Origin: Candidatus Dadabacteria bacterium
GTDB taxonomy: Bacteria > Desulfobacterota_D > UBA1144 > Nemesobacterales > UBA2774
Direction: 5' to 3'
Assembly (NCBI GenBank): GCA_020054175.1
Contig: JAGVLR010000087.1
Location: forward strand, 1-5,561
DNA length: 5,561 nt
Of the stretch, positions 1 through 5,561 are shown piece after piece; the stretch's first letter is position 1, and each line of letters opens with the position of its first letter. The translations under genes were made by a program, and so were the position numbers. The notes below the pieces were generated by a model that worked only from the letters and a program-made list of their open reading frames with translations, made no database searches and was not told where the DNA came from.

Positions 1-61
1 CGCCGAGCCCGAGCTCGTAGAGTATTTCGGTGGTGCTTGGAAGAAAGGAGCAGATTCGCAT
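1..61 (-). CDS. BtuF-like cobalamin-binding protein, N-terminal 20 codons (runs off left edge)
   Basis: From ATG at 61 the minus strand encodes RICSFLPSTTEILYELGLG after Met. This matches the opening of PF01497/BtuF-family B12-binding proteins, whose first strand and helix read R-I-x-S-L-x-P-(S)-x-T-E-I-L-x-x-L-G. An AAGAGG ribosome-binding site lies at 71-76, 9 bases from ATG. An in-frame TAA at 86-88 blocks any upstream extension, so the protein begins directly with the mature fold and has no export signal. That suggests a cytoplasmic corrinoid-binding protein, or one exported in an unusual way, rather than a classical periplasmic BtuF. It is the third gene of a B12 locus, 99 bases after the propeller lipoprotein. 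Only 20 residues are visible, so family assignment rests on one motif plus context. A siderophore-binding member of the same fold is the main alternative. Confidence 0.72.
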   Translation of the reverse strand, partial: MRICSFLPSTTEILYELGLG

Positions 62-87
62 TATAAAAAGCCTCTTCTTGATAATTT

Positions 88-117
88 AAAAGGGGGAGGG
101 CTTTCGCCCCGCCCCCT
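88..117 (-). terminator. Terminator-like hairpin after the propeller lipoprotein gene
   Basis: On the minus strand AGGGGGCGGGGC (106-117) pairs with GCCCTCCCCCT (91-101) around a short GAAA loop (102-105), with a small internal mismatch or bulge. The stem is very GC-rich and is followed by TTTTAAATTAT. The U run (about 88-91) is short. It lies 43 bases past the stop of the lipoprotein gene and just before the ribosome-binding site of the BtuF-like gene. It may end most transcripts after the receptor and lipoprotein, with partial read-through to the third gene. The plus-strand reading has no U tract, so it is oriented to the minus strand. Confidence 0.7.
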
Positions 118-160
118 CTGTAATTATCGTTGACCGTCCTTCTTTATGCAAACCGCGCGG

Positions 161-1657
161 CTATTCGAGGCCGAGCGTCGTATCGACCGAGCCCAGCTGT
201 GTGCTCAATCCTGTGATAAAGAATATATCCGGCCCCTGAAAATCCACGCCAGGGATACCCGGCCTTATAGCCAGCGTCTGCACTCCGTCGAACAGGTTAG
301 CATCCGGATCGAACGCCCTTATGCCAGCAGGGAACGGCGCCATGTAAGGGAACGGGTTCAGCTCGTCGTTATTCGTATCGAGAACCGCAATCTGGTCCGA
401 GTTGAAGAGGGTCGTGAACAGGAGGTTATCCCTGATGGCAACCGGCGAAGTATTATTCAGTCCCGTCGTGTCAGTGATCACTATAGGATTGCCCGTGCCG
501 TTGATAACGTCCCCTGAAATCAGATCGACTTTAAGCAGCGATCCCACCAGGCCGAGCCCCATATACCCGAACCCGTCCGACGTAGCCGCGAGAGAATTGA
601 GTAGACAGATGAGCGGGTTTTGCGGGCTGAGGGGTATGTCTATTGTGTCGATTACCGTATTAGTCTGGATGTTTATAAGGTCTATCGACGGCGGGAAGTT
701 CGTATTGCAGGTGAATGTGCCGGTTCCCGGATCGAATATCGTGGCGCCGCCGTTTACGGCGTACAAGCCCCCCTCGAATAAAAGCATGCTTCCCGTATTC
801 GCTCCCGAGGCCTCGATAATCGTCACGAGGAGATTATTGGCGGTGTTCAGGACCGTTATAAAACCGTTCCCCGCAGGATTGAAAGTCGGGTCGAAGTTGT
901 TGTTGGATACGAAGGCCTTTCCTTCGGCTATGGTGATGCTGGCAGGCTCCTCGAACGGATTTCCGGCTATGACTTGTACAGCTAGACAGGGCTGTGTGTC
1001 GCCCGAGTGTCCCGCTTCGACGATAAGCACTTCGCAAACCCTGGTCTGCACGTTCACGACAGCCACACTCTGCCCCGCATAGTTCGGCACGTATGCCCGT
1101 GTATTGTCGAGAAACGCGATATCGAAGGGATTCGATCCCGGAGGCACGACTATTGTGCCTGCCTGGCTCGGAGGGTTCTGGTTAAGATCGAATATCTGAA
1201 TGTTGTTGGAGCCTCCGTTCACGACGTAAGCCCTGTTCCCCCTTATTCTGATAGCGGTAGGAAACTGTCCTATCGAATGCAGGTTCTGCTGGACGGAATC
1301 CGAAAGGAGCGTGACTCCTATGACAATATCATCTACTATAGTCCCGCCGTCGGTGACGAGAACGTTGAACTCGTCGTCCGTATCCCCCGTGAACGTCACG
1401 GGCGGGAAGCTCTCGTCCCCCTGTCCTGACGAAGTCTTGGTCTCGCCCGTATCGAGGTTGGTCACCTCGATGGTGCTCCCCGGTGGAACGGATCCCGCAA
1501 GCCCTCCTACCTCTATCGTTACGTTAGAGCCCGGTATTGCCGAGACCGCCAGGATATCTCCCGTGGGCACGAATCCGCCTCCGCCGCCCGATTCTTCGCA
1601 TGCCGCGAGCGAGAAGCATCCCGCTACTACCAGTAATATCGAAAGTAAAGTTTTCAT
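161..1657 (-). CDS. Surface-type seven-bladed beta-propeller lipoprotein, candidate BtuG-like corrinoid-capture partner of BtuB
   Basis: A 498-residue secreted lipoprotein. Residues 1-20 form a lipoprotein signal peptide with lipobox L17-A18-A19-C20, followed by a Gly-rich tether (about 24-28). Residues about 33-120 look like an all-beta Ig-like domain. From about 131 on, seven YVTN/NHL-like repeats can be counted, each with a pattern of hydrophobic strand, (A/L)(Y/F)V-x-N and a V-x-x-(L/V/F)-(D/N) strand: about 132-158, 177-205, 238-272, 288-340, 355-382, 404-430 and 458-494. Cys208/Cys224 and Cys317/Cys351 could form disulfides, which fits an extracytoplasmic place. ATG at 1657 has AGGAGG at 1666-1671, 8 bases away. 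The gene follows the receptor by 40 bases and so shares its B12 riboswitch. Known: Bacteroides BtuG is a seven-bladed propeller lipoprotein that binds B12 tightly and works with BtuB. Inferred: a similar job here. The fold is well supported; the ligand is not shown by the sequence. Confidence 0.8.
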   Translation of the reverse strand: MKTLLSILLVVAGCFSLAACEESGGGGGFVPTGDILAVSAIPGSNVTIEVGGLAGSVPPGSTIEVTNLDTGETKTSSGQGDESFPPVTFTGDTDDEFNVLVTDGGTIVDDIVIGVTLLSDSVQQNLHSIGQFPTAIRIRGNRAYVVNGGSNNIQIFDLNQNPPSQAGTIVVPPGSNPFDIAFLDNTRAYVPNYAGQSVAVVNVQTRVCEVLIVEAGHSGDTQPCLAVQVIAGNPFEEPASITIAEGKAFVSNNNFDPTFNPAGNGFITVLNTANNLLVTIIEASGANTGSMLLFEGGLYAVNGGATIFDPGTGTFTCNTNFPPSIDLINIQTNTVIDTIDIPLSPQNPLICLLNSLAATSDGFGYMGLGLVGSLLKVDLISGDVINGTGNPIVITDTTGLNNTSPVAIRDNLLFTTLFNSDQIAVLDTNNDELNPFPYMAPFPAGIRAFDPDANLFDGVQTLAIRPGIPGVDFQGPDIFFITGLSTQLGSVDTTLGLE

Positions 1658-1697
1658 GTCTAAATCCTCCTCATGGTGTATCTGTTATTTTCCGGTT

Positions 1698-3575
1698 TCA
1701 GAAATTCACTCCTGAGGTTGCGTAATAGGTCCTCCCCGGAAGGGGAAAGTCGAGAGCGTCCCTCACATCGAGGTTATTGAAGAGGTTTTTTATCTCGAAC
1801 GTGAAAAAGAGCTTCTTCCATTCCGCCTTCGCGCCGGTGTTGTATACGGTGCGGGCGGGGGTCGTCTTCGAGCTGGGGAATGCGCTGACAGGTATCCTGT
1901 CGACGTAATTCGTCTCCCAGAATAGCGAGACATAGTCAAAGTCCAGAACCGCCCGGAGGTCGAACTTGTTCCTCGGCCTTCCCGGGAGCTGAGCCCCTGT
2001 CTCGTCTATCTCGCCGTCGAGGAATGTGTACCCGGCGAAGAGCTCGAAGAAATCGAAGGGCTTTAAGGCGAGACTCGCTTCTATGCCCTGCTCGTTCACG
2101 TCGCCGACGTTTCTCGGCTCTATCGTTACAGCGCTTATAAATACGAACAGTATCAGGTCCTTGACGTGGCTCCTGAAATAGGTGACTTCCAAGGCCGCCT
2201 TCGGGTGCGAGAGCAGGAGACCGACGTCGAAATCGTACGACGTCTCGGGCTTTAAGTTAGGATTTCCGCGTATAAAACCCTCGTTCGGATAGAAGAGCTC
2301 TCCGAAGCTCGGGGCCCTGTACGAGCGGCCGGCGTTGGCTTTGAACGAGAGGAAATCGAACGGCGTAACTATAACTCCGAGCCTAGCCGAAACGCCGGAA
2401 TCGGTGTCCGTCGTTTCGTGCCGCGTATTCCATACGTCGTATCTCACGACCGGATTGATAAGCAGGAGCCCGTCAAACAAATTTATCTCGTCACCGGCGA
2501 AGAGGCCGAGTGTAAACCTCTTCGGGTTGTCGTAGTCTTCGTTAATGAGCATGTCCTCCCTCGCGTCGACGGCGAAGGTGAATACCTGGTTGTAAGGCGC
2601 GAACCACCTGAGTGTCGGGTTGATGCCGAAGGAGTAGGTTTTGCTATGCGTGTCTATCGGGAGGCCGAAGGTCGGCTCCTGGTTTTTGAACTTGAGATCG
2701 TCGAACCTGTTGAATAAGAGTATGTCGAGGTCGAAGTCTTTATTTATAAACTTCTCCTTCGAAATATTTATGCTCGTGAGGTTCCTGAGGTCTTTCTGAT
2801 TAGCGTCGGGCTGCTGGAATTCGCCTAACCCCGGCACTCCGCGGTCGTCGTAGAAGAACTCGTTTAGAAGGCTTACCTTCCACCCGTTCCCGGGGTCGTA
2901 CGTCACCTTCCCGAGCAGGCTTTCGGAGTGGAACTCATTATTGATACGGGTGAGTGTGAGGTTGTTTACGGACTTGAAATTGAAGTTGCCCTTCGACTGC
3001 GAGTGCGTGAACGAAACAAGGTAGCTGAAGTCCCCGACCTTCTGCGCGCGGGAGGCGTTAATGCTGAACGTCTCGTAAGAGCCGTAAGTGGCCGAGGCGA
3101 AGGTGAATGGTTTGGTTGTGTCCTTCGTGACTATATTCACGACGCCGCCAATCGCGTCGCTTCCTACTAGGGCCGACGCCCCGCCGCGAAGAACCTCGTA
3201 CCTTTCCACGTAATGAACAGGAATGGTCGAAAGATCCACACCGCCGCCGACGGGGCTGTTCAGCCGGACGCCGTCGAGGAGTATCACCACCTGGTCATTC
3301 GACGAGCCCCTTATCGAAATCGTCTTCAACTGCCCGAATCCGCCATAATCCCTTACGACGACGCCAGGGGAAAACGAGAGTATCTCCGATGCCGTATTGT
3401 ATTCGCCCATGAAATTATCGAGCTCGAGGACTGTAGAAAAGGCGGAAGGATAGTCGAGGGGAGGCTTCTCCGGCGCGTCTTCGACGACGACGGTTTCGAG
3501 CGTATCCCCGTCCTCCTGCCCGAACGCATGCAGGGGGAGCAGTAAAGTTAACAGGAGTATTAAGAGTTTTTTCAA
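1698..3575 (-). CDS. btuB: TonB-dependent outer-membrane cobalamin receptor (BtuB-like), TTG start
   Basis: This 625-residue protein is the outer-membrane gate for corrinoid import, powered by TonB-ExbBD. A signal peptide (M1-G19: KK, then a long Leu-rich core) is followed by a TonB-box-like DTLETVVV (24-31). The plug domain includes IRGSSNDQVVILLDG (88-102) and LRGGASALVGSDAIGGVVNIV (129-149), and a 22-strand-type barrel ends in a terminal Phe, the usual assembly signal. Length fits E. coli BtuB (about 600 residues). The longest ORF opens at ATG 3710, but that codon lies inside the riboswitch aptamer and gives a charged, non-secretory N-terminus. TTG at 3575 yields a clean signal peptide and has GGTGG at 3581-3585, 5 bases away. 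GTG at 3584 is a weaker alternative without a good ribosome-binding site. The riboswitch upstream is the main reason to call it cobalamin- rather than siderophore-specific. The propeller lipoprotein follows at 40 bases. Confidence 0.88.
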   Translation of the reverse strand: MKKLLILLLTLLLPLHAFGQEDGDTLETVVVEDAPEKPPLDYPSAFSTVLELDNFMGEYNTASEILSFSPGVVVRDYGGFGQLKTISIRGSSNDQVVILLDGVRLNSPVGGGVDLSTIPVHYVERYEVLRGGASALVGSDAIGGVVNIVTKDTTKPFTFASATYGSYETFSINASRAQKVGDFSYLVSFTHSQSKGNFNFKSVNNLTLTRINNEFHSESLLGKVTYDPGNGWKVSLLNEFFYDDRGVPGLGEFQQPDANQKDLRNLTSINISKEKFINKDFDLDILLFNRFDDLKFKNQEPTFGLPIDTHSKTYSFGINPTLRWFAPYNQVFTFAVDAREDMLINEDYDNPKRFTLGLFAGDEINLFDGLLLINPVVRYDVWNTRHETTDTDSGVSARLGVIVTPFDFLSFKANAGRSYRAPSFGELFYPNEGFIRGNPNLKPETSYDFDVGLLLSHPKAALEVTYFRSHVKDLILFVFISAVTIEPRNVGDVNEQGIEASLALKPFDFFELFAGYTFLDGEIDETGAQLPGRPRNKFDLRAVLDFDYVSLFWETNYVDRIPVSAFPSSKTTPARTVYNTGAKAEWKKLFFTFEIKNLFNNLDVRDALDFPLPGRTYYATSGVNF

Positions 3576-3634
3576 TTGCGCCACCGGTTCAAAAACTTCG
3601 AACCGGGAGGCGGGTCTGTGCGAACGCCGAACAT
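3572..3634 (-). CDS. Putative 20-residue leader ORF coupled to btuB
   Basis: ATG at 3634 opens a 20-codon frame (starts MFGVRTDPPPG, ends LNRWRN) closed by TGA at 3572-3574. It has the strongest ribosome-binding site in the leader: AGGGGAGAAGG at 3638-3648, with GGAG 7 bases from ATG. Its stop overlaps the receptor's TTG start as TTGA, the four-base arrangement typical of translational coupling. The frame runs straight through the hairpin at 3584-3606, so a translating ribosome would open the receptor's start region. No residue bias points to amino-acid attenuation; Pro-Pro-Pro at codons 8-10 could slow ribosomes. The peptide itself probably has no function. That it is translated is an inference from site strength and geometry. 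Confidence 0.5.
   Translation of the reverse strand: MFGVRTDPPPGSKFLNRWRN
3584..3606 (-). promoter_or_regulatory. Hairpin masking the btuB translation start
   Basis: On the minus strand CCGGTTCGAA (3597-3606) pairs with TTTGAACCGG (3584-3593) as ten consecutive pairs (one G-U) around a three-base loop. The 3' arm ends in the first two bases of the GGTGG ribosome-binding site (3581-3585) and lies 8 bases from the TTG start. It would hinder independent initiation at btuB unless melted, for example by a ribosome on the leader ORF. There is no U tract usable for termination. Confidence 0.6.
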
Positions 3635-3638
3635 TTAC

Positions 3639-3658
3639 CTTCTCCCCTCGAAGAAAAG
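3639..3658 (-). promoter_or_regulatory. Hairpin sequestering the leader ORF ribosome-binding site (possible riboswitch expression platform)
   Basis: On the minus strand CTTTTCTT (3651-3658) pairs with GGGAGAAG (3639-3646), eight pairs with three G-U wobbles, loop CGAG. The 3' arm is almost the whole Shine-Dalgarno site of the leader ORF. It lies 13 bases after the aptamer's P1 stem, where class-I cobalamin riboswitches usually carry their regulatory hairpin. Stability in the presence or absence of B12 cannot be judged by eye. Confidence 0.5.
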
Positions 3659-3671
3659 TAAATTCACAGTC

Positions 3672-3828
3672 ATAAGGCAGATGTTCTGGCTCGTAGCCTC
3701 GGGACTCCACCGCGCCTTCCCGGATTGACCAGTGACGTTGTTGCGGGGGACTTTAAGGACTACTCACAGCAGCGAGCGGGCTGCGCCGGATTCTCACCGG
3801 ACTTCCCTTTTAAGCCTAAGCACCTTAT
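3672..3828 (-). promoter_or_regulatory. Cobalamin riboswitch aptamer
   Basis: The minus strand shows the conserved cobalamin aptamer in order: P1 5' arm ATAAGG (3823-3828); AAAAGGGAA with the CCGGTGAGAATCCGG stem-loop; GCAGCCCGC leading to CTGTGAG; TCACTG and GGGAAGGC; the run GAGTCCCGAGGCTACGAGCC; the B12 box AGCCAGAACATCTGCC (3676-3691); and the P1 3' arm CCTTAT (3672-3677). The box differs from the usual AGCCAGGAGACCTGCC at a few internal positions. Binding of an adenosyl- or other cobalamin is expected to lower expression of the genes to its left. No intrinsic terminator follows the aptamer before the receptor, so control is probably at translation initiation. Confidence 0.96.
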
Positions 3829-3864
3829 ATCCATAAATTTTAAAGAGCGTAAATAATCCCTTAC

Positions 3865-3892
3865 ATAATAACTTCTGCCGGGGCGAATTCAA
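3865..3892 (-). promoter_or_regulatory. Candidate sigma70-type promoter of the B12 uptake operon
   Basis: On the minus strand TTGAAT (3887-3892) and TATTAT (3865-3870) are separated by 16 bases, four of six and five of six consensus matches. Transcription would start near 3858, about 30 bases before the riboswitch P1 stem, a sensible position. A second possible -10 (TAAAAT, about 3838-3843) lacks a convincing -35. Confidence 0.5.
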
Positions 3893-3905
3893 GTCGGCCC
3901 CCCAA

Positions 3906-3926
3906 GCGGGCGGGATGAACGCCCGC
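3906..3926 (-). terminator. GC-rich hairpin after the LLM oxidoreductase gene, possible terminator
   Basis: GCGGGCG (minus strand, 3920-3926) pairs perfectly with CGCCCGC (3906-3912) around a seven-base loop, 13 bases past the stop of the oxidoreductase. On the minus strand it is followed by TTGGGGGG rather than a U run, so intrinsic termination would be weak. It separates the oxidoreductase gene from the B12 operon promoter. Confidence 0.4.
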
Positions 3927-3939
3927 AAACCCGAATCTC

Positions 3940-4962
3940 CTACCTGAAATTCGGGACGACCTCTTTCCCGAACGTCTCTATGCATCCCGATATGACGTCG
4001 TGCGGCGCCTGCGGGAAAACCATCCTGCAGGCTATGTATTTTATGCCGAGCGTATCCCTGTACATCTCTATCTCTTTCACGCAGTCCCCGGGCGTGCCGA
4101 TTATAAACCTGTCCTCCGCAAGATGTTCGAAAAGAGGATCGTCGAGCCCGGTGAGCTGTTTTCCCCTGACGAACATTTTCACCCCAAGCGTGAAGTAGTA
4201 CTTATACATATTGATTATGTATTTCGCTCCGCCTTCGACCGCTTTATTCCTGTCCGCCGATACAAATGTCTCACGGAGGAGTATGTGCTCGACGGCCTCC
4301 GGGTCCTTTCCGGCCTTCTTCGCCTCGTCGTTGTAATACCCGAGCGTATCCCTGACCATGCCGACAGTCCTCCCCGGGCCGATAAGCAGCGGATACCCGA
4401 ATCTCCCCGCGCGTCTTATCGCGGGCTCCTCGAACGCGCCGACGTAAAGCGGTATGGGCCTCTGCACGGGCTTAGGGGTCAAAGCCGTATTCTGATATTT
4501 AAATCGTTTGCCTTCATACGAAAATTTCTCGCCTGAAAGCGCCTTCCCCAGAACTTCGAGCCCCTCCTCCATCCTCGACGGCCTTTGCTTCATGGATACG
4601 CCCATGCCTTCGTATTCTTCTTTCCTGTATCCGAGGACGACGCCGAGGTCGAACCTCCCGTTCGATATGTTGTCCACAACGGCCGCGTCCTCGGCGACAC
4701 GCACGGGGTTCTGGAGGGGCAGTATTATGCCTGCAGAGCCGATTCGTATTTTCGAAGTTACAGCCGCCATCGCCGCAGCTGCCACGGCAGGCGACGGGCA
4801 GTAGCCGTCGTCGAGGAAATGATGTTCCGATATCCACGCGGAATCGAAACCGACGCCCTCGGCCAGCTTCACCTGCTCGAGACTGTTTTTATAGAGCTCC
4901 GGGTGGCTGTATGGAAGCTCGCTGTGGGTCTGCATGCCGAATAGTCCGATGCCGAATTTCAT
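3940..4962 (-). CDS. Luciferase-like (LLM class) flavin-dependent oxidoreductase
   Basis: A complete 340-residue protein of the bacterial luciferase-like superfamily, a TIM barrel that uses FMN or F420. Typical signatures are visible in order: strand 1 KFGIGLFG (2-9); AEGVGFDSAWISEHHF (34-49), where the HH pair sits like the LuxA His44/His45 region; the TSKIRIGSAGIILPLQNPVRVAED stretch (69-92); SNGRFDLGVVLGY (100-112); and PIPLYVGAF (169-177). A GTPGDCVKEI motif (289-298) near the C-terminus is common in the family. ATG at 4962 has AGGAGG at 4969-4974, 6 bases away. No signal peptide, so cytoplasmic. Substrate and exact cofactor cannot be read from the sequence. It stands alone between the B12 promoter region and a divergent family member. 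Confidence 0.9.
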   Translation of the reverse strand: MKFGIGLFGMQTHSELPYSHPELYKNSLEQVKLAEGVGFDSAWISEHHFLDDGYCPSPAVAAAAMAAVTSKIRIGSAGIILPLQNPVRVAEDAAVVDNISNGRFDLGVVLGYRKEEYEGMGVSMKQRPSRMEEGLEVLGKALSGEKFSYEGKRFKYQNTALTPKPVQRPIPLYVGAFEEPAIRRAGRFGYPLLIGPGRTVGMVRDTLGYYNDEAKKAGKDPEAVEHILLRETFVSADRNKAVEGGAKYIINMYKYYFTLGVKMFVRGKQLTGLDDPLFEHLAEDRFIIGTPGDCVKEIEMYRDTLGIKYIACRMVFPQAPHDVISGCIETFGKEVVPNFR

Positions 4963-4997
4963 GGGATTCCTCCTGAATGTTCTTTAGCCTGCGCTCT

Positions 4998-5027
4998 ATT
5001 ATAACATCCGCGGCTGAACGGATTCCA
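4998..5027 (-). promoter_or_regulatory. Candidate promoter of the minus-strand LLM gene
   Basis: A perfect TATAAT lies at 4998-5003 on the minus strand, 35 bases upstream of the start codon. The best -35 is TGGAAT (5022-5027) with an 18-base spacer, a weak match, so activation by a regulator is possible. Confidence 0.45.
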
Positions 5028-5037
5028 TGTAATTACA
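5028..5037. promoter_or_regulatory. Perfect palindrome TGTAATTACA between divergent LLM genes, possible operator
   Basis: Ten bases are fully self-complementary and lie next to the -35 region of the minus-strand gene, 26 bases before the -35 of the plus-strand gene. A second perfect palindrome, GACGCGTC, sits at 5043-5050. Placement between divergent promoters suits a dimeric transcription factor, but no regulator gene is visible, and a single AT-rich palindrome of this size can arise by chance. Confidence 0.3.
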
Positions 5038-5062
5038 CGTCTGACGCGTCCGCACAAAACCG

Positions 5063-5092
5063 TTGCGATTTCGATATTCATAGGTTTATAAT
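5063..5092 (+). promoter_or_regulatory. Candidate sigma70-type promoter of the plus-strand LLM gene
   Basis: TTGCGA (5063-5068) and a perfect TATAAT (5087-5092) are 18 bases apart. Transcription would begin near 5099, leaving a leader of about 20 bases that includes the ribosome-binding site GAGGTG (5111-5116). Confidence 0.55.
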
Positions 5093-5120
5093 CCAGATAT
5101 TAACCATTGAGAGGTGAATG

Positions 5121-5561
5121 ATGAGTAAAGATATTAAATTCGGCCTGTCGGCCCCCATGCCCGGCGCCGATATGGACGGACTCCTTAAATTCTCGGTCCA
5201 GGCCGACAAGCTCGGATTCGATACTGTCTGGTACCCCGACCACGTCGTATTCGTTTCACCGACCGAGGCCCACGAGGCGTGGACGATAGCGACCGCGGCG
5301 GCGATGAAAACGAAGAACATAAAGCTCGGCACGGTTTCCGATCCCCACAGGATGCACCCGGCGGTTTTCGCGCAGAGGCTGGCGTCCATAGACCATATTT
5401 CCCAGGGACGGGTCACGCTCACGCTGGGCGTCGGCGAATCGATGAACCTCGACGCCTACGGTATCAAGTGGAATAAACCCCTATCGAGGCTCCGGGAATC
5501 GATGCAGGTCATGCAGAAGCTCTGGGCAGCCGAGGGGCCGATAGATTACGAGGGGGAATTC
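5121..5561 (+). CDS. LLM-class / F420-dependent oxidoreductase-like protein, N-terminal 147 codons (cut by right edge)
   Basis: The open frame reads to the window end without a stop. It shows luciferase-like superfamily signatures closer to the F420-dependent Mer/FGD branch: KFGLSAPMPG (6-15), ADKLGFDTVWYPDH (28-41), IKLGTVSDPHRMHPAV (67-82), SIDHISQGRVTLTLGVGESMN (89-109, the usual turn and phosphate-binding region). Typical family length is about 300-350 residues, so more than half is missing. ATG at 5121 follows GAGG (5111-5114) by 6 bases; an adjacent in-frame ATG at 5118 is closer and less likely. It is divergent from, and only distantly similar to, the minus-strand family member. F420 versus FMN use and the substrate are not decidable here. 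Confidence 0.88.
   Translation, partial: MSKDIKFGLSAPMPGADMDGLLKFSVQADKLGFDTVWYPDHVVFVSPTEAHEAWTIATAAAMKTKNIKLGTVSDPHRMHPAVFAQRLASIDHISQGRVTLTLGVGESMNLDAYGIKWNKPLSRLRESMQVMQKLWAAEGPIDYEGEF

Noticed and set aside
60..65. TATAAT on the minus strand overlapping the BtuF-like start codon
   Set aside because: Transcription would start inside the gene, and there is no -35 at a proper distance.
402..1082. Long plus-strand frames opposite the lipoprotein and receptor genes
   Set aside because: Antisense shadows of well-supported genes; their composition follows the codon pattern of the minus-strand genes and shows no domain.
3572..3576. AUUGA at the btuB start complementary to a UCAAU loop in the aptamer
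   Set aside because: Only five pairs across more than 100 bases, easily by chance, and the start is not in a hairpin loop as an L13 partner should be.
3794..3985. Minus-strand 63-codon frame across the riboswitch and promoter
   Set aside because: It overlaps the oxidoreductase C-terminus, the hairpin and the riboswitch aptamer, and shows no family features or ribosome-binding site.
5078..5422. Minus-strand 114-codon frame opposite the right-hand LLM gene
   Set aside because: The plus strand has an unbroken, clearly family-like frame with a promoter and ribosome-binding site over the same bases.
5556..5561. Window ends in GAATTC, as if at a cloning junction
   Set aside because: The same hexamer occurs at 3885-3890, and the coding frame continues normally to the last base, so it is most likely coincidence.

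Overview
The window looks like chromosomal DNA from a diderm (Gram-negative-type) bacterium of moderate GC content. An outer-membrane TonB-dependent receptor and a lipoprotein with a clear lipobox are present, and Shine-Dalgarno sites are strong (AGGAGG). I see no phage, transposon, CRISPR or tRNA/rRNA signal. Two genes of the luciferase-like flavin/F420 oxidoreductase superfamily fit an environmental bacterium, but the sequence alone does not fix the lineage.

The left two thirds (about 1-3890, minus strand) is a vitamin B12 (cobalamin) acquisition locus. Reading in the direction of transcription it holds: a promoter (3865-3892); a cobalamin riboswitch (3672-3828) closed by a visible P1 stem; a hairpin covering the ribosome-binding site of a 20-codon leader ORF (3572-3634); a second hairpin at the receptor's own ribosome-binding site; a BtuB-like TonB-dependent receptor (1698-3575) that appears to start at TTG in a 4-base TTGA overlap with the leader stop; a secreted seven-bladed beta-propeller lipoprotein (161-1657); a terminator-like hairpin (88-117); and the first 20 codons of a BtuF/periplasmic-binding-protein-family cobalamin-binding protein (61 to beyond the left edge).

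The most interesting point is the pairing of a BtuB-type receptor with a surface-type propeller lipoprotein behind a B12 riboswitch. It resembles the BtuB-BtuG partnership known from Bacteroides, yet the propeller here carries an extra N-terminal beta-sandwich-like domain. The inferred scheme is that the propeller lipoprotein captures corrinoid, the receptor imports it using TonB, and the BtuF-like protein handles it further inside. The second point is the layered translational control that seems to lie between riboswitch and receptor.

The right third (3940-5561) holds two divergent luciferase-like monooxygenase (LLM) genes, one complete on the minus strand and one cut by the right edge on the plus strand. 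Their 158-base intergenic region has a recognisable -10 box for each gene and a perfect 10-base palindrome between them. Nothing links these two genes functionally to cobalamin.
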